Source: Numida meleagris (lineage: Eukaryota > Chordata > Aves > Galliformes > Numididae). Taken from it: a stretch of 64,000 nt of DNA. The position numbers were made by a program, and so were the translations under genes. The stretch is from contig NC_034409.1 of the NCBI RefSeq assembly GCF_002078875.1, positions 64,399,438 through 64,463,437 on the forward strand, in the 5' to 3' direction. Positions 14,101 to 26,606 of this stretch are shown in pieces. The notes beneath the pieces were generated by a model, which was not told the DNA's origin, ran no database searches, and was given only the letters and a program-made list of their open reading frames with translations. Positions within the stretch are counted from its first letter, which is position 1. Each line of letters begins with the position of its first letter.

Positions 14101-17100
14101 TTTTGTTCTTCTCACTACCTTTTTTTTTTGTCTGTCCCTTTCTGGTTTTCTTGGCCTTATCCCAGTGTTGTACTTCCTCTGGCCCAAATAGCGATGACTT
14201 CTAATTTAAAGCTGACCTTTGCAGGTGCCTGTGAGTGCTTTTCCTTTTGTTGAAGTGTTTTTTAACTTTACTTCATATTTTAAAAAAAGATCAGTTGGGA
14301 GATTCTAATGCTCCCAATTCAGGTCTTTTACTAACAGTGCAAGTTAAAAATCAGCATGGTTGAGAATAAGGGATAGAGAGGGAGAATATGAGCAAAGGAA
14401 AGTGCATACTGATGCATTTGAGTAGTGTATAGGATCCTTTATCATTGTGGTTACCTCACTGTTTCTATTATGAGTGGAGTTTTCTAGGCAAGGATTGAAT
14501 ATATTTACTGCTAAATCATGTACAAAAAATTCTTGCAGATGTGGCATGAGAGCACTGAATCCCCATTACCTATATTAAATTTAGAAACACCTTTGTTGTC
14601 ATAAAGCTCTAGATTTTTTCATCTATTTATATATATGGAAATGGCTCTAATTTTTATTGGAAAAAAAAATTAAAGTTCTTCCCTGTCTCAAACAGTATGT
14701 TCTACTATCTTGTTCTTCTCAATCAAATCCAAAATATGTACAATTATCTCATTATTTATCAATCAAATACACAATCTGGAGAGGGTCAAGGGAGCGGTGG
14801 TGGTAATGGTGAAGAGGAAGGACAACTGGGGTTTCCTCTTGAAATGAACATTCAATTTGTATATAAAGCAACATTTTTAAATATTTCTCTGGAGCAATAC
14901 TTTTCTTAAGTATTTCTTACTCTACATGTTTAGAGTTGTAAAAACATGTTTCTTACTCCCTACATGTGAATTTGTTTTGAGATTTATTAGGAAGTGGAGG
15001 TGCATCTGGTGGTTTCATACATGCAAGATATTTTCTTCAGATAAAAGCAAATCTGAAGGACAAAAGACCTGTAAAATATCATGAGGTCTTACACTGACTT
15101 GCATTTTATGACAATAGCATGCTGAATTTCACAAAGGTTTTAATCCCTCTATCTAACTTCAAAAAAGCCTGATTCATAAAACATTGCTCCTATCACATTT
15201 TTCTAGAACCTCACTATAGATCTTTTAGAAATGGGAGGTGCGTGTTGTGTGTTGGATTGATTCGTAGCAAAGATGAAATCCAGCCCTGAAGTGTTAGTCA
15301 GTATTGGCCTGAGGGAAACATGTTGGCAATTGGACAAATTTAATTTTTAAAAAATCAAAAAAGAAGGGTAGAGAAGAAAAAATGTCTATAAAATACATGA
15401 AACAGATGAATTTCTGTAGCTGAAGCAATAATATATCAACACTGTCTAAAAATCGTAATCGTCTCAACACTGTAACATTATTTATTTAATATCGAGATGC
15501 TATTATTGCAGTCTAGTTAAAATAAATAAAAAACCTCTTACCTTAAAAATGCATGAAAATAGTATTAAAAATTAACACTAAAACTATACAATGTGGCAGT
15601 AGGAAGCTCAGCAAATTGATAATGGAATACAGAGGCTTTCAAACCAGGTCAGAAACTACTGCACAGTATCATTTTAAGACATATGAGGAATGAGGTATTA
15701 AATAAGCCCAATTTCAAGGACCATTTTTAGGACTTGGCCATCAAAGAATGACACAAAATACTGAAGGATGCCTATGGTACTGATATTATGAATTAAGTAA
15801 GAGACTACAGAGTGAGCTTGCCTTTCCTTTTATGAATGAAGCATTAGCTAAAGCATGGTGATAGAGCAATATAGTGAGTATTCATGACCCAAATAAAATA
15901 AATGTGATATGGATGTACGAATCCAAAACAGGAAACTTTACACTGTTACTTTCCATGCATTAAGGTTCTGCTTTAAGTGTTAATTCACATTCCTGTTGTA
16001 GTATGGCCTAAATATGATCAAAAAAGTTGGTCTCATGCTAGATGTGTTGTGAAGACCTGTCACATATGTCTATTTAAGCTCTGTATTGAAAGTATAAATG
16101 GAGCTTTGTGTCAGCTTTATTCATGGTGAGTTTCATTAGTGGTGTCAAGCCACTGGCTTCAGTGAAAGTTACTTTGATGGTACATTTTTTATTCTTCCAT
16201 GTAGTGTTTCAAATTAGTATCCAGGAAGTGTCGTCTTCATTCAGGCACACCTTTCAAATTTCCTCAAAGAACTTTCTTGGCCAGTCACAATTGCTTCTCA
16301 GAGCATTTAAATTTCTTGTTTCTCCTCCTTGCTCATTATCTCTAGGCTACTGTTTTGGAGAAGTATTTGTCTCCAAGAACTGAGACCTTCCTCCTCTAAT
16401 TTTTAACTTGTTTTGACATTGTTGGGTTGAGATTCACGGGAACTGATCTGAGGATTCACAGAATATAAACAAGCTCCAGCTCTGAAGTCATAATCTCATT
16501 TTAGAAATGTTTAAGTTTAGTTTGGAGCAAATTAATGCCACAAGTAAGCTCAACAAGGAACAATATGGTTGTATCAGTATATGCAGAAGTAAAAAGAACA
16601 AAAAAAATAAGCATTCATTATGTAAAACATTCTCAAAGACAAAAGTAAGTGCAGTTGGATGAGGAAGGATAGCAAAATCTAGTAATTTTTTTCTGTTTCT
16701 TTTGTACAGAGTACTCCCCTCCCCTTAATGCTTTAATTCCAGCTGCTTAGAGCTGCTAGAGCGGTCCACTAGGATTTCCATTATGAATTTAGTAGTACAT
16801 TCAGTTTTGGTGAAGGGGAGACTTGTAGAAAGGGATTTTGATTCAGAATGTCTTTGTTTATATAGTTTATGGTTTATCTTCTTCTTAAAACACGAATAAT
16901 TGTGGTTCACAGAAAAGGCATTATTACTTTAAGTTACAACTGTAAGGAAAAATGACAGTGGGGCACAAATGAAGCTTGACAGTCTGCTTAGCAGGCACCA
17001 GCCATCTGTGCTATGGCAGCACTGTTTGTATTTTAATGTTTAAACATACAGCAAAGATAATTAAGAATACCTATAATTAAAAATGATTACAACAAATTAC

Positions 17101-19565
17101 TTTTCCCTCAACAGTGATGTGTGCCTGTAACTTGTAAGATACTTGATGAAGTAACCTTTTGGTATGGCAGATACGATAGCTTTACAATTCTCACCCAGTT
17201 TCTGATGGTTTATAGATTTTTCAGGGGCTTCATTTCCCCAAATGATAAAACCATTTTACTTACTGTGCTTCATACACTGATTTGGTGCACAGTAATTATC
17301 ACTGGAATTTCATCCTTCACATGATCATCTTCAGGTTCTTTTGTTCTGTTTATTTGTTTGTTGTTGTTGTTTTTTCTTTCCCCTGAGACAAGATTAAAAG
17401 TAACATATTTCTCAGGGTATGGAAACAAATGACTAGAAAATAACACTCACATATTTATTTTCATTTTCAAAGAAGAATATTAATATTTGTTTTTGACAAA
17501 AGCAAAACAAAATTTTTAAATGGGAAAAATTATTTTAGGAGTAATTAATACAACTTCTGGTTTAACTTCTTTCACTTAAGAATAGTAAATCTTTCTAATT
17601 TTGCAGCCTCAGCCATATAGAAATTGAACAATTTCATCTTGTATTGAGTTCCATGGGAATTCTGTTCTGTTGATAAGTCCTGATGCCTGTCTTCATGGAG
17701 ATTAACAGGCTAAAAGTGAATTAAATGGGTTAAATGAATAGTTTTCTAAAGTGGTTGTGACCAAAATTGGAGTTTCAGAGCACCTCCTTTTGAAGACATA
17801 AAAGAGCCAAAAAAAGAAAAAAATTGTTACTGGAGTAGACTGTGGTAACTTCTGATATTCAATTCTTCTGTTTTCAGTGGTCAGGTGAGTTCTGGTATGG
17901 AGACTGGATGTGGTCAGACCAGGCATGTCAAGCTGAGAAACCCGAAATTCCTCTGAAATTCCTTCATCATAGACACAATATACATCTTCTATGATGTTCC
18001 TCTGTCATAGAAGTGGAATCATTCTTCTTTGTAATTTAGTACTTCTTAGGGGCTTGACTTGATGCATAAGCTGTTAGCTTCTGCAAGGCAGCGCTGCTGC
18101 ATTTCAGAATCCAGGTAGTTCTGGTTCAGCAAGTTTTGGCTTTCATAAAACTGAATTGTTGCTTGATCGATTATATACAAAACCATTTGTCTGTCCATCA
18201 CAAACCAGTTTAGATTGAATATTTTTGAGCAATTCTCTCAATACCTAAAATATTAAATGCTGCAAATTTGCAAATTTGAAATAGCATCACAACTGCTATG
18301 AAGTACTTTGCAATAATTTCAGAAATACTACAAAATCTTTTTACAGATGAGTAAACAAATGCATATATTGGCATATGCCCACTTAACATTTTTGAGGCAA
18401 AATCAGAATAATAGTTTAATTGATAGAACAAGAATAAAACAAAAGGCTTATCCATAGAGAACTATTATCCATGTTTCTGCTTATTAAAGATAACATATCA
18501 ACATCATTACTAGATTTATTAAGAAAAATACTTTGGACTTTCATTTTCTCTTACTTTCAGAAAATGACCACTTACCATAGTGCAGAAATGATTGCCCCAG
18601 AGTGTACTGGTGTTTTGCCTGATATTAGTGATGTGGCTTAGTGAAAAGAGATTGACAGATGAATTAAAAGACACATGTTTACAAACTGAGACTGCCATAA
18701 TGGCATTCCTCTTGCCCTAAAGGTATTGGAGGTGCAGCACAATGTCAAAGGAAGCGAAACTGTATAGAACAATGCTGTTTGATCACATGCTGGTCACTTA
18801 GATTAACAGAATGAAGGGAATATAGGAGTGGGAAATGAATAAAACATTGCAATAATGTGAGGAAGAATCCAAATACTTTTCCAAACTAATGTTTTATTTA
18901 CCACTCTAAGTAGTTTAGTGCTGTTCTGGCGTGTACTATTTGATGGGCATTGTGTTTTATAAAGTTTGCATTGATAAAATTATCTGTCTTTCATACTGGG
19001 GAATCACACAGTCTCTTTTCTTGAGAATAATATTACTTCATAAGGCTGGTTACAGCTGTGTTTGAAATTCATTTCATATTTGAATAGTCGTGGCCAAACT
19101 GAGCGCTGCTGCAATTTGCTTGTGCCAATGGAACTCCACTGGAGGAATGTTTGACCCTATGGGTTAATGTAATGAAAAGACTACAGCATACTGTATGATC
19201 ACATAAATTAAAGATGGGAAATACCAATTAGGTCAGCTAGTCCTTACCCGGGGGACCAATTTAGATTGTTCCCTACATTCTATTCTTGAGTGCTTTGCAT
19301 TGTTTTAAGAAACTCATGCAATAAGACTCCTATCTTGGGAGACTATGCTGTAGTTCATCAGATCTCACTATTAAAAAATGCTTCCTGAAACCCAGTCCAA
19401 TTTTTTTTTCTAAAAATTAAGTCTCAATATACTTATCATAGGCTTTCAGTTTCACTGTAAGCAATGCTATTTTGATTTTTCTACTAGCTTTTCACAAGAT
19501 ACGCTGCACATGTTTTCAATCAACACTTATCTTGGATTTCTTCACAAATAGAATGTAGGAGACTT

Positions 19566-19622
19566 TTATATATATATATATATAAATATATAGAGAAACG
19601 TATATATGTATTTATATTTAGG
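19566..19622. repeat. AT-rich dinucleotide repeat (TA)n
   Basis: About ten TA units followed by an imperfect AT-rich extension that also includes TATATATG. Likely a polymorphic microsatellite. Confidence 0.85.
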
Positions 19623-19742
19623 AGTGAGTAAAATTGCCTAGGTCAAATAAGAATTAATCAAAATGTATTTTTATCCATAGATGAAATCCATAGATCCTTA
19701 GAAAGAACATCTATTATTTCTGTCGTGTTTCCAACCTTCCTC

Positions 19743-19745
<3 letters not shown>

Positions 19746-19774
<29 letters not shown>
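19746..19774. repeat. Poly-T run of 29 bases
   Basis: An uninterrupted run of 29 T, the longest homopolymer in the window. Read on the minus strand it is a poly-A tract; no retrocopy with homology I recognise precedes it on that strand. Confidence 0.9.
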
Positions 19775-20968
19775 CTGAGCCTATTGCCAGCACCGGGGAG
19801 CATTCCTTGGCAGAGGGAGTTGCTCCATCCCAGATAAATCTAAGAAGCACTGAAGATTTCAGGCTTAGATGAGATAAAACCCAATTTCCAGATGTGTCTC
19901 CAATGTTGTATGCTTCTGGCTACAAAGCTAACACAGACATTCAAGCTGTCATGTACAAGAATGGTGTCAGCCAGTGACTCAGGCAGCAAAACTTTGTGGA
20001 TAAGCAGTGCCATTACAACAGTTAATGCTTTCTTACTGTGTGACGAGGTCATCACACAAATACATTTGTCCTGAATTTGACCTTTTGGTGAAAATAGGAC
20101 TCCACACTCAGGTCAAGTAGTCTCCATTCTGTAAATTGAACAAGTATTCTCACATTTAATATGAGAGACAGGCTTTGATACAGGGTGTGCCAGATAGATT
20201 CAGGAGTTGTCTAGAAGTTGATTGGCTAAATGGTTCCTTACATTGCCAGTACTTTTTGTCTGACAAAGACTTAAAAATTCAGTTTGGACTACCTGCCTTT
20301 TAACACAACATGCTATGCTGCAACAATCAAAACTAATTTCACATTCCTTTTATATTTTTGGCAAGGTTTAATATTTGGTCAAAGAGCATCCTTATTACTA
20401 CTGCCAATTGTTAATATTATTAATGCTTTGGGGGGCCACATGGCCTATATTTGGCACCAAATTGTCACATTATTTCCTGAAAATCTGAAGCCTCATTTCA
20501 CAGAAATCCTAGTATAAGTAACGCAATGTCAAAGATGACTTCAGAAAACAATATGAAACATAAATTCTCAATTATTCTGACTTGCCTTAAAGGAACTTAG
20601 GAACTTTCCTACTTTATCCAGAAAGGTCTGAGCTAAGGTAGATGTCTGCAAATTTTTGTGAATAAATTACTTGTTTATATGCCTTTTTAAAATTCGGAAG
20701 ATGGTGGGTGAGGTGCATTAAGTCCTTTAATAATAATGATAACAATAACTAAAGCAGAATTTTATTACTTTTCCTAAATACACTTCTAGCTGAAAATATA
20801 TTTGATTGCAGTTTCAGAAAGAATGGAGGAAAGTGAGGAAAATGCAAGGTAGGTGAAATAATAGAAAAGAACACCTTAGTATCTGAAAAGAATCCAAATG
20901 AAATCAATTTGGGAAACTGGAAGAAATTGTAAGTACTGGAATATTAAGTTTGGCAATATTTTTCTCTT
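19775..20968. other. Unique DNA, no gene recognised
   Basis: Contains a moderately GC-richer part (about 19780-20070) with open frames of 60-71 codons on both strands. Neither shows a recognisable domain. No splice-flanked exon could be argued. Confidence 0.5.
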
Positions 20969-22440
20969 AGAATCATATAATCATAGAATCTTTAGAGTTC
21001 AAAGGCACCTTTAAAGGTCATCTAGGCTAACTCCCCTGCGATGAACAGGGACATCCACATCAAGATCAAGTTGCTCAGAGCCTGGTCCAGCCCTACCTTG
21101 AAAATCTCCAGGGAAGGGGCAGCCACCACATTTCTGCACAACCTGTTCCAGTGCCTCACCACCCTCACTATACAATACTTTTTCCTTATATCTAACTTAA
21201 ATCTACCTTCTTTAAGCTTGAAACAATTACCCCTTGTCCTATCACCACAGACCGTGCTAAAAGGTCTGTCCCCTTCTTTTCTGTAGCTCCCCTTTAGATA
21301 CTGAAAGGCTGCTATCAGGTCACCTTGCAGCCCTCTCTTCTACAGGCTGAAAAGCCCCAGCTCTTTCAGCCTGACCTCAGAAGGGAGGTGTTCCATCCCT
21401 TGGATCATTTTTGTGGCCCTCCTCTGGACATGCTCCAACAAGGTCTATGTCTCTCCTGTGCTGAGGACTCCACATCTGGACACAGTACTCTAGGTGAGGT
21501 CTCACTAGAGCAGAGTAGAGGGGCACGATTGCCTCCCTAAACCTGCTGGCCACACTGCGTTTGATGCAGCCCAGGACAAAGTTGGCTTTCTGGACTGGGA
21601 GGGCACACTGCTGGCTCATGACCGGCTTCCCATCCACTAGTACCCCCATGTCCTTTTCGTCAGTGCTCAATCCTTTCATCCACCAGCTTGTATTGGTAAT
21701 GGGAATTACCTCGACCCAGGTGCAAGACCTTGCACTTGGATTTGTTAATCCTCATGAGGTTCACCTGGGCCTACTGCTCAAGCCTGTTTATGTCCCTCTG
21801 AATGGCATCCTGTCCCTCTGGTGTGTCGATTGCACCCCACAGCTTGGTGTCATCAGCAAACTTGCAGAGGCTGCACTCGATCCCACTGTCAATGTCACTG
21901 ATGAAGATATTAAAGAGTATCTGTCCCAACACTAACCCCTGTAGGACACCACTCATCACTGATCTTCATCCAGACATTGAGCCATCGACCACCACTCTCT
22001 GGACTCAATTCTGCAGCCAGTTCTTTGTCCACTGAACAGTCCAACCATCAAATCCATATCTTTCCAATTTGAAGAGAAGGATGTTGTGGTGTACTGTATC
22101 AAAGCACTTACTGAAGTGCTTTGAATGGCTCTTCCCTTCTCCATTGATGCAGTGACACCATCATAACAGGCTATTAGAAGGATTTGCCCTTGGTGAAGCC
22201 GTGCTGGTTCTTCCATATCACCTCTCTGTCTTCCATGTGCTTTAGCATAGCTTCCAGGAAGATCTGCTCCATGACCCTTCTTGGCACAGAAGTGAGACTG
22301 ACAGGTTGGCAGTTCTTAAGTCATCTTTTCTACCCTTCTTAAAAATGGGTGTGATGTTGCCTTATTTCCAGTCACCAGTCCTGAGCCCCAGGATGACAGC
22401 AGACCTCTCTAAGAAGAGGGTCTGCTCAGCATATCATGTG
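20969..22440 (-). mobile_element. CR1 LINE, reverse transcriptase to 3' end
   Basis: Reads as CR1 on the minus strand, with the 3' octamer tail at 20969-20990 (AGAATCATATAATCATAGAA on plus) and the 5'-truncated end near 22440. Minus-strand translation gives, in order, [11 protein letters not shown] (about 22340), a GFTKGKS-like region, [20 protein letters not shown] and [18 protein letters not shown] (21771-21959), then [20 protein letters not shown] and [20 protein letters not shown] (21377-21679), and a 3' UTR. The catalytic FADDTKL box is intact, unlike the copy at 7840-9929. Stops and frameshifts separate the segments. The exact 5' edge is uncertain by about 100 bp. Confidence 0.93.
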
Positions 22441-23981
22441 TTCAAATCCCTGTAGGGAGGAATCACCCACAACTAACACCCATCTCTTCTTTGTATAGCC
22501 TTGATTTTGGGGGAAGGCTTGATGGCCCATAAAACAGAAAGGAAAACATTTGAACATATTGTTTATGTATTCCTTAGAAATCATTCAGCTATGGTAAAAG
22601 TTTTCCTTGATTCATGATCTCATTCTCAAGGACTATCATTAGCTAAATTCTCATATAGCCTTAACCACACTGTCAGTGAATGTAAAAGGATTTTTTTTTT
22701 CCATTTAATTAATTGAAAGAAATATTACAATTTTAGAGCCTGTATTAGGATGGTTGTTGGGCAAAATAACAAGCACATGATCAGATTGTCGCATGCACAT
22801 TGCTTTGCTCATGCGTAAATGGGCATCCCCCCAAATCCCAGATCCATCACCAGAAATGGCACAATGATGAGAGGCTGCTACAGTCTTCTTTACCACAACC
22901 CCAACAGCCTGAGGTCCTGCCACCATGTCCCCTTCCTTTCCCGACAGCAGCCATGAGGCATGGGCAGTGAGACACACAGTCTCTGTGACCAGACAATTCC
23001 CTAACAGGTTTTACAGTTACTTTTCAACACACATTTTGTTGCCTGAGCATCATAGAGAATGACACTTGGCTTGTGATTCTGGCCAAGTTAATTTTATTTA
23101 TGTGAGAGGTGTATGCTGAGAAGAAAAGTGAGAACATATAGTTAAAGAATGACTAGCAGAGCTCGAGACAGGTTGCCAATATACTTGAATTACCTAACTT
23201 ATAGATTTACATTCATGAGAGAGAAGAAAAATTCAGAGGATACTTTGCATACTACTTCACACATTCTTCACATGCCGTAGAAACTCAAATTTGCAAAAGG
23301 AATCTGTTTGTTTCCATATAAAAAATTAATAAGAAAGATAATAAGTTGTAAAACAAGGTTAAAGAATAGGAATTCTGAACATAAACCTTATTTACAGCAG
23401 AATAACTGTGTTGAATTTTATTCAGGTCAATGGCCAAGCCCAGATACACAATTAAAAATGATTTCAGGTCAATGCTATATTAAAAATGTTCAACTTTTCT
23501 CTTACATTATGAAAAGCTGAAGCACTGTTTCAGTTCAAATTGAAGAAGTGTCATTCAGATTGAAAAAAATAATTGATTTGTCAATGCTTCACAATATTTA
23601 AAATATGAAGTGAAATTGTGAACTTGTGAACACAGTGAAATTGTAAACAAAACCAATTCTAGCAAGAAATTGAAATCTTTCAATTAGTAGCTATCAGAAA
23701 AAAATGATTCTAATTTTTTTCTTTTTTGCTAAAAGCTGCCTGATATTATCACAGTCCTCTTCAACCAAATAAACATTTTTCTTCTTTGTTTTAATTACCA
23801 ATAACTTTTTCAGCACTGAGATTTAAAAGGAAAAAATGGTCAGTGAAGGTCATAAATGTATTCTGTTCCCTGGATGGAATACACACAAAGAGCAAGAATA
23901 TATATTTCTGTTTAGGCATTCAGTGCTTGCTAATTATCAGCAGACCTTGTGAAAGAGTGAAAACAATCAGTACTTTTTTAA
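22441..23981. other. Unique DNA with a GC-richer patch
   Basis: A GC-richer segment at about 22740-22980 contains a 90-codon minus-strand frame with no motif I recognise. A T run lies at about 22690-22700. The rest is AT-rich and featureless to me. Confidence 0.5.
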
Positions 23982-24500
23982 ATAGAATCATAAAATCACG
24001 AAGGTTGTAAAAGACCTCCAAGATCAACCAGTTCAACCATCCGCCTACCATCAAAATTTCCCCAATAAACCTTGACCCTCAGTACAACATCTAAACATTT
24101 CTTGACCATCTGCATGGATGGTGACTAAACCACCACAGCAGGCAGCCAGTTCCAGTGCCTGATGACCCTTTTGGAGAAGAAATTTTTTCTAACACCCAAC
24201 TTGAATCTCCCCTGGCACAACTTGAGGCTATTCCCTCTAGTCCTATCGGTAGTTATGCAGGAGAAGAGACCAAACCCCACCTTGCCACAGCTTTCTTTCA
24301 GGGAGTTATAGAGAACGATGAGGTCTCCCCTGAGCCTCCTCTTCTCCAGACTGAACAATCCCAGTTCCCTCAATTGCTTCCCTTAAGACTTGTGCCCCAG
24401 ACCCCTCACCAGTTTTGTTGCCCTTCTCTGGACATGCTCCAGGGCCTCAATGTCCTTCTCATAGTAAGGGACCCAAAATAGAATAGTATTCAAGGTGCAG
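23982..24500 (-). mobile_element. CR1 LINE, 3' end only
   Basis: Minus-strand CR1 3' fragment. The tail is at 23982-24000 on plus (AGAATCATAAAATCACGAAG). The minus frame 24125-24373 reads [20 protein letters not shown], then [20 protein letters not shown] and [13 protein letters not shown], the typical ORF2 C-terminus. It is truncated near 24500, before any reverse transcriptase. Same subfamily style as the copy at 1-414 (leucine-rich linker, then SDRT/TDRT). Confidence 0.93.
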
Positions 24501-24719
24501 CTTTAAAAAAAATAATAACTATTATTGTGCCTAATATGAGTGTAAGAAGTAAATGAATGCATGTAAGTATTGCCATTACGATTCATATAGAATTGCAGGA
24601 AGTAGTCATCCAACAGAATAGTAGCTTCAGTATGCAGGGCTTCTTTGAAGTTCAAAACCATGAAATGGCTGTAATTATTGATATTATATGTCTATGGCTC
24701 TGTATCATGACTAAACGCC

Positions 24720-24738
24720 TTTTTTTTTTTTTTTTTTT
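24720..24738. repeat. Poly-T run (19)
   Basis: Uninterrupted run of 19 T. Confidence 0.9.
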
Positions 24739-25539
24739 GCCTTATCAGAACTTTGAAACTTTAGTATTCTGGAAAGATGCTAGACAGTGTTGTCTTCAGC
24801 TACAAGCTATGCCATGTGGAACGATATTAAGCAAATTTCTTCCCTGTAGCTCAACCAATTAACAGTTTTGTGGGGGATCACCTCTAAAGAAGATAAATTT
24901 ATCAGACAATCCCAGGTTGCTGAATCTGAAAAGACAGTTGGTAGATAATTGTCTCTGAGCCCAGTTTTTGCAGAGAGGTATCTTTCTAGTACAAACATCT
25001 CAAAAGTTCCCAGTACCTTTCACATGGTGTACTTAACAAGTCCTTATGGCAGAAGTTCCAAAATTTTGTAACTCAAGACTGATGGGCACTAGATTTCTGG
25101 CACGAAGGGCTTGGATTTCCTAAGCTATAGAGTTCCCAGACTCAGTTTTCACTGTCATTTTTGCTTTGCCTTCCTCTGTAAAGCATGTTTCTTTGTGTCA
25201 ACATACTACAATTTAACAGTTGAAATCTAACTTTTATTTTCCACTTATTTTCCATAGATTAACTATATTTGATCTGACCTTTGCCTTCATTTTTAATCTT
25301 TCACCCACATGTGGTATGCTTTTTACCCTATATTTAATTTTTATGTTAATACATGCTTTATATTTCCTTAGGCTCTAAGTCTGCTGATTGCTGAATAAGA
25401 TCAGATTACTGCTCAAGTGCCAAAGTCTGTAAGAAAGCTCAGCTCCCAGGGAGCTGAGGTAATGGCTGATTTCTTGCTTTTCTTTTTCTTTAGTGGCTAC
25501 AAACCTTGGTTATTGACAAAAACTTCCTTGTATACAAAA

Positions 25540-25554
25540 GCACAAGGGGGCAGC
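25540..25554 (+). promoter_or_regulatory. CTCF-like binding motif
   Basis: GCACAAGGGGGCAGC fits the vertebrate CTCF core (CCACnAGGGGGC followed by G or A) with one mismatch at the first base. Such matches arise by chance, and only binding data would settle it. The motif lies in unique sequence, not in a repeat I recognise. If real, it could anchor a chromatin loop with the motif reading left to right. Confidence 0.4.
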
Positions 25555-25842
25555 ATTACATTAAAATAAATTGTTGCACTTTTGTGTGTTCCTGTGTGTA
25601 TGTGTGTGCTCACACATAGAAGAATAACCAGCTACATAATGCTAAAGTTGTGGGAAAAAATGTTATTTGAGTTTGTTCAGACTACCTTGTTAGTTTACTT
25701 ATCCTGGTGGTACTGGTAGGTTGAAGGAAAAAAAAAAATCTCAGGCCCTGGGAAATCTTATTTACTTTCTGTTTTGTGGCAGATTCTTCATACCTCTTCC
25801 TTTCCCTACTTTTTCCTGCCAATAAACATTAATTTGTTGTGG

Positions 25843-25878
25843 TTTTTTTTTTGTTTTTGTTTTGTTTTGTTTTGTTTT
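25843..25878. repeat. (TTTTG)n simple repeat
   Basis: T run followed by four or five TTTTG units. Confidence 0.85.
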
Positions 25879-26437
25879 AAGGACTAGCATAGTTTTTCAG
25901 AAGATTGTTTTTCATAACTATTTGGCATGAAAATAAAATCTTTGCTCCCTCACTGATAAAGCACAGTGAATGCAGAAGATTTCTGCCAACCTTTGAAACC
26001 TTCAAAACTGATTATCAAGGACCCACTTGGAAAAGACCAGTTGAAATGGCCTGTTCTGCTGTGGCGACACTTATGTCAGCACAGTGAACAAATAGGGTTC
26101 ATGCAGAATTATGAAAAACTCATTTTTGGATAGAAATGCTTTGGTGTAGGAGCTTGACTTAAAGGAGAAAGAGCATTTACAATGACTTTGTATGAATGTG
26201 GTCATGCCTAGAATGCTCTGTAATGGTTTTCCTATCACTTATTGGAGGTTGTTATTTTCTGAATTTTCAGTAATTAAAATCCCTATTGTGTTTTTACAGG
26301 AATTAATCATCCAGGCCACTTTTTGAAACCTGCATTCTGCTGCTGCAGATTTGTCATTTTCAGCTGAAATTGACTGCAAGGTCTGACATATCTTTGCTGG
26401 CTTGGGTCATTCTGAGTCCACTAAACACAGCACTCAT

Positions 26438-26467
26438 CTATTTATTCATTTATTCATTTATTTATTT
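26438..26467. repeat. (ATTT)n simple repeat
   Basis: Imperfect ATTT/ATTC tetranucleotide repeat. Confidence 0.85.
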
Positions 26468-26586
26468 GCCATGAAGTGTAATGCCTAGGGTTCTTAACAG
26501 AAGTGGCTCTATAGTGATAAACTCTTAAATATGAAAATACATTGTCTATATTTTGTGGTTTTCAACTCTACCTCTACCTTAGCTTT

Positions 26587-26606
26587 AAATAAATAAATAA
26601 ATAAAA
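26587..26606. repeat. (AAAT)n simple repeat
   Basis: Five AAAT units, about 120 bp after a complementary-type ATTT repeat at 26438-26467; the two could pair as an inverted repeat. Confidence 0.85.

Larger units (their letters stand above)
9930..19545. other. Unique AT-rich DNA, no gene recognised
   Basis: Nearly 10 kb with no supported coding region; ORFs here are under 95 codons and lack recognisable motifs. Simple repeats are an A/C-rich run at about 10728-10760, (TG)n at 11115-11130, a short AT run near 12905-12925, an A run near 13155 and a (TTG)n stretch near 17360. No CR1 tail or LTR was found. Confidence 0.55.

Noticed and set aside
21561..21935. 124-codon plus-strand frame
   Set aside because: Antisense of the minus-strand CR1 reverse transcriptase region.
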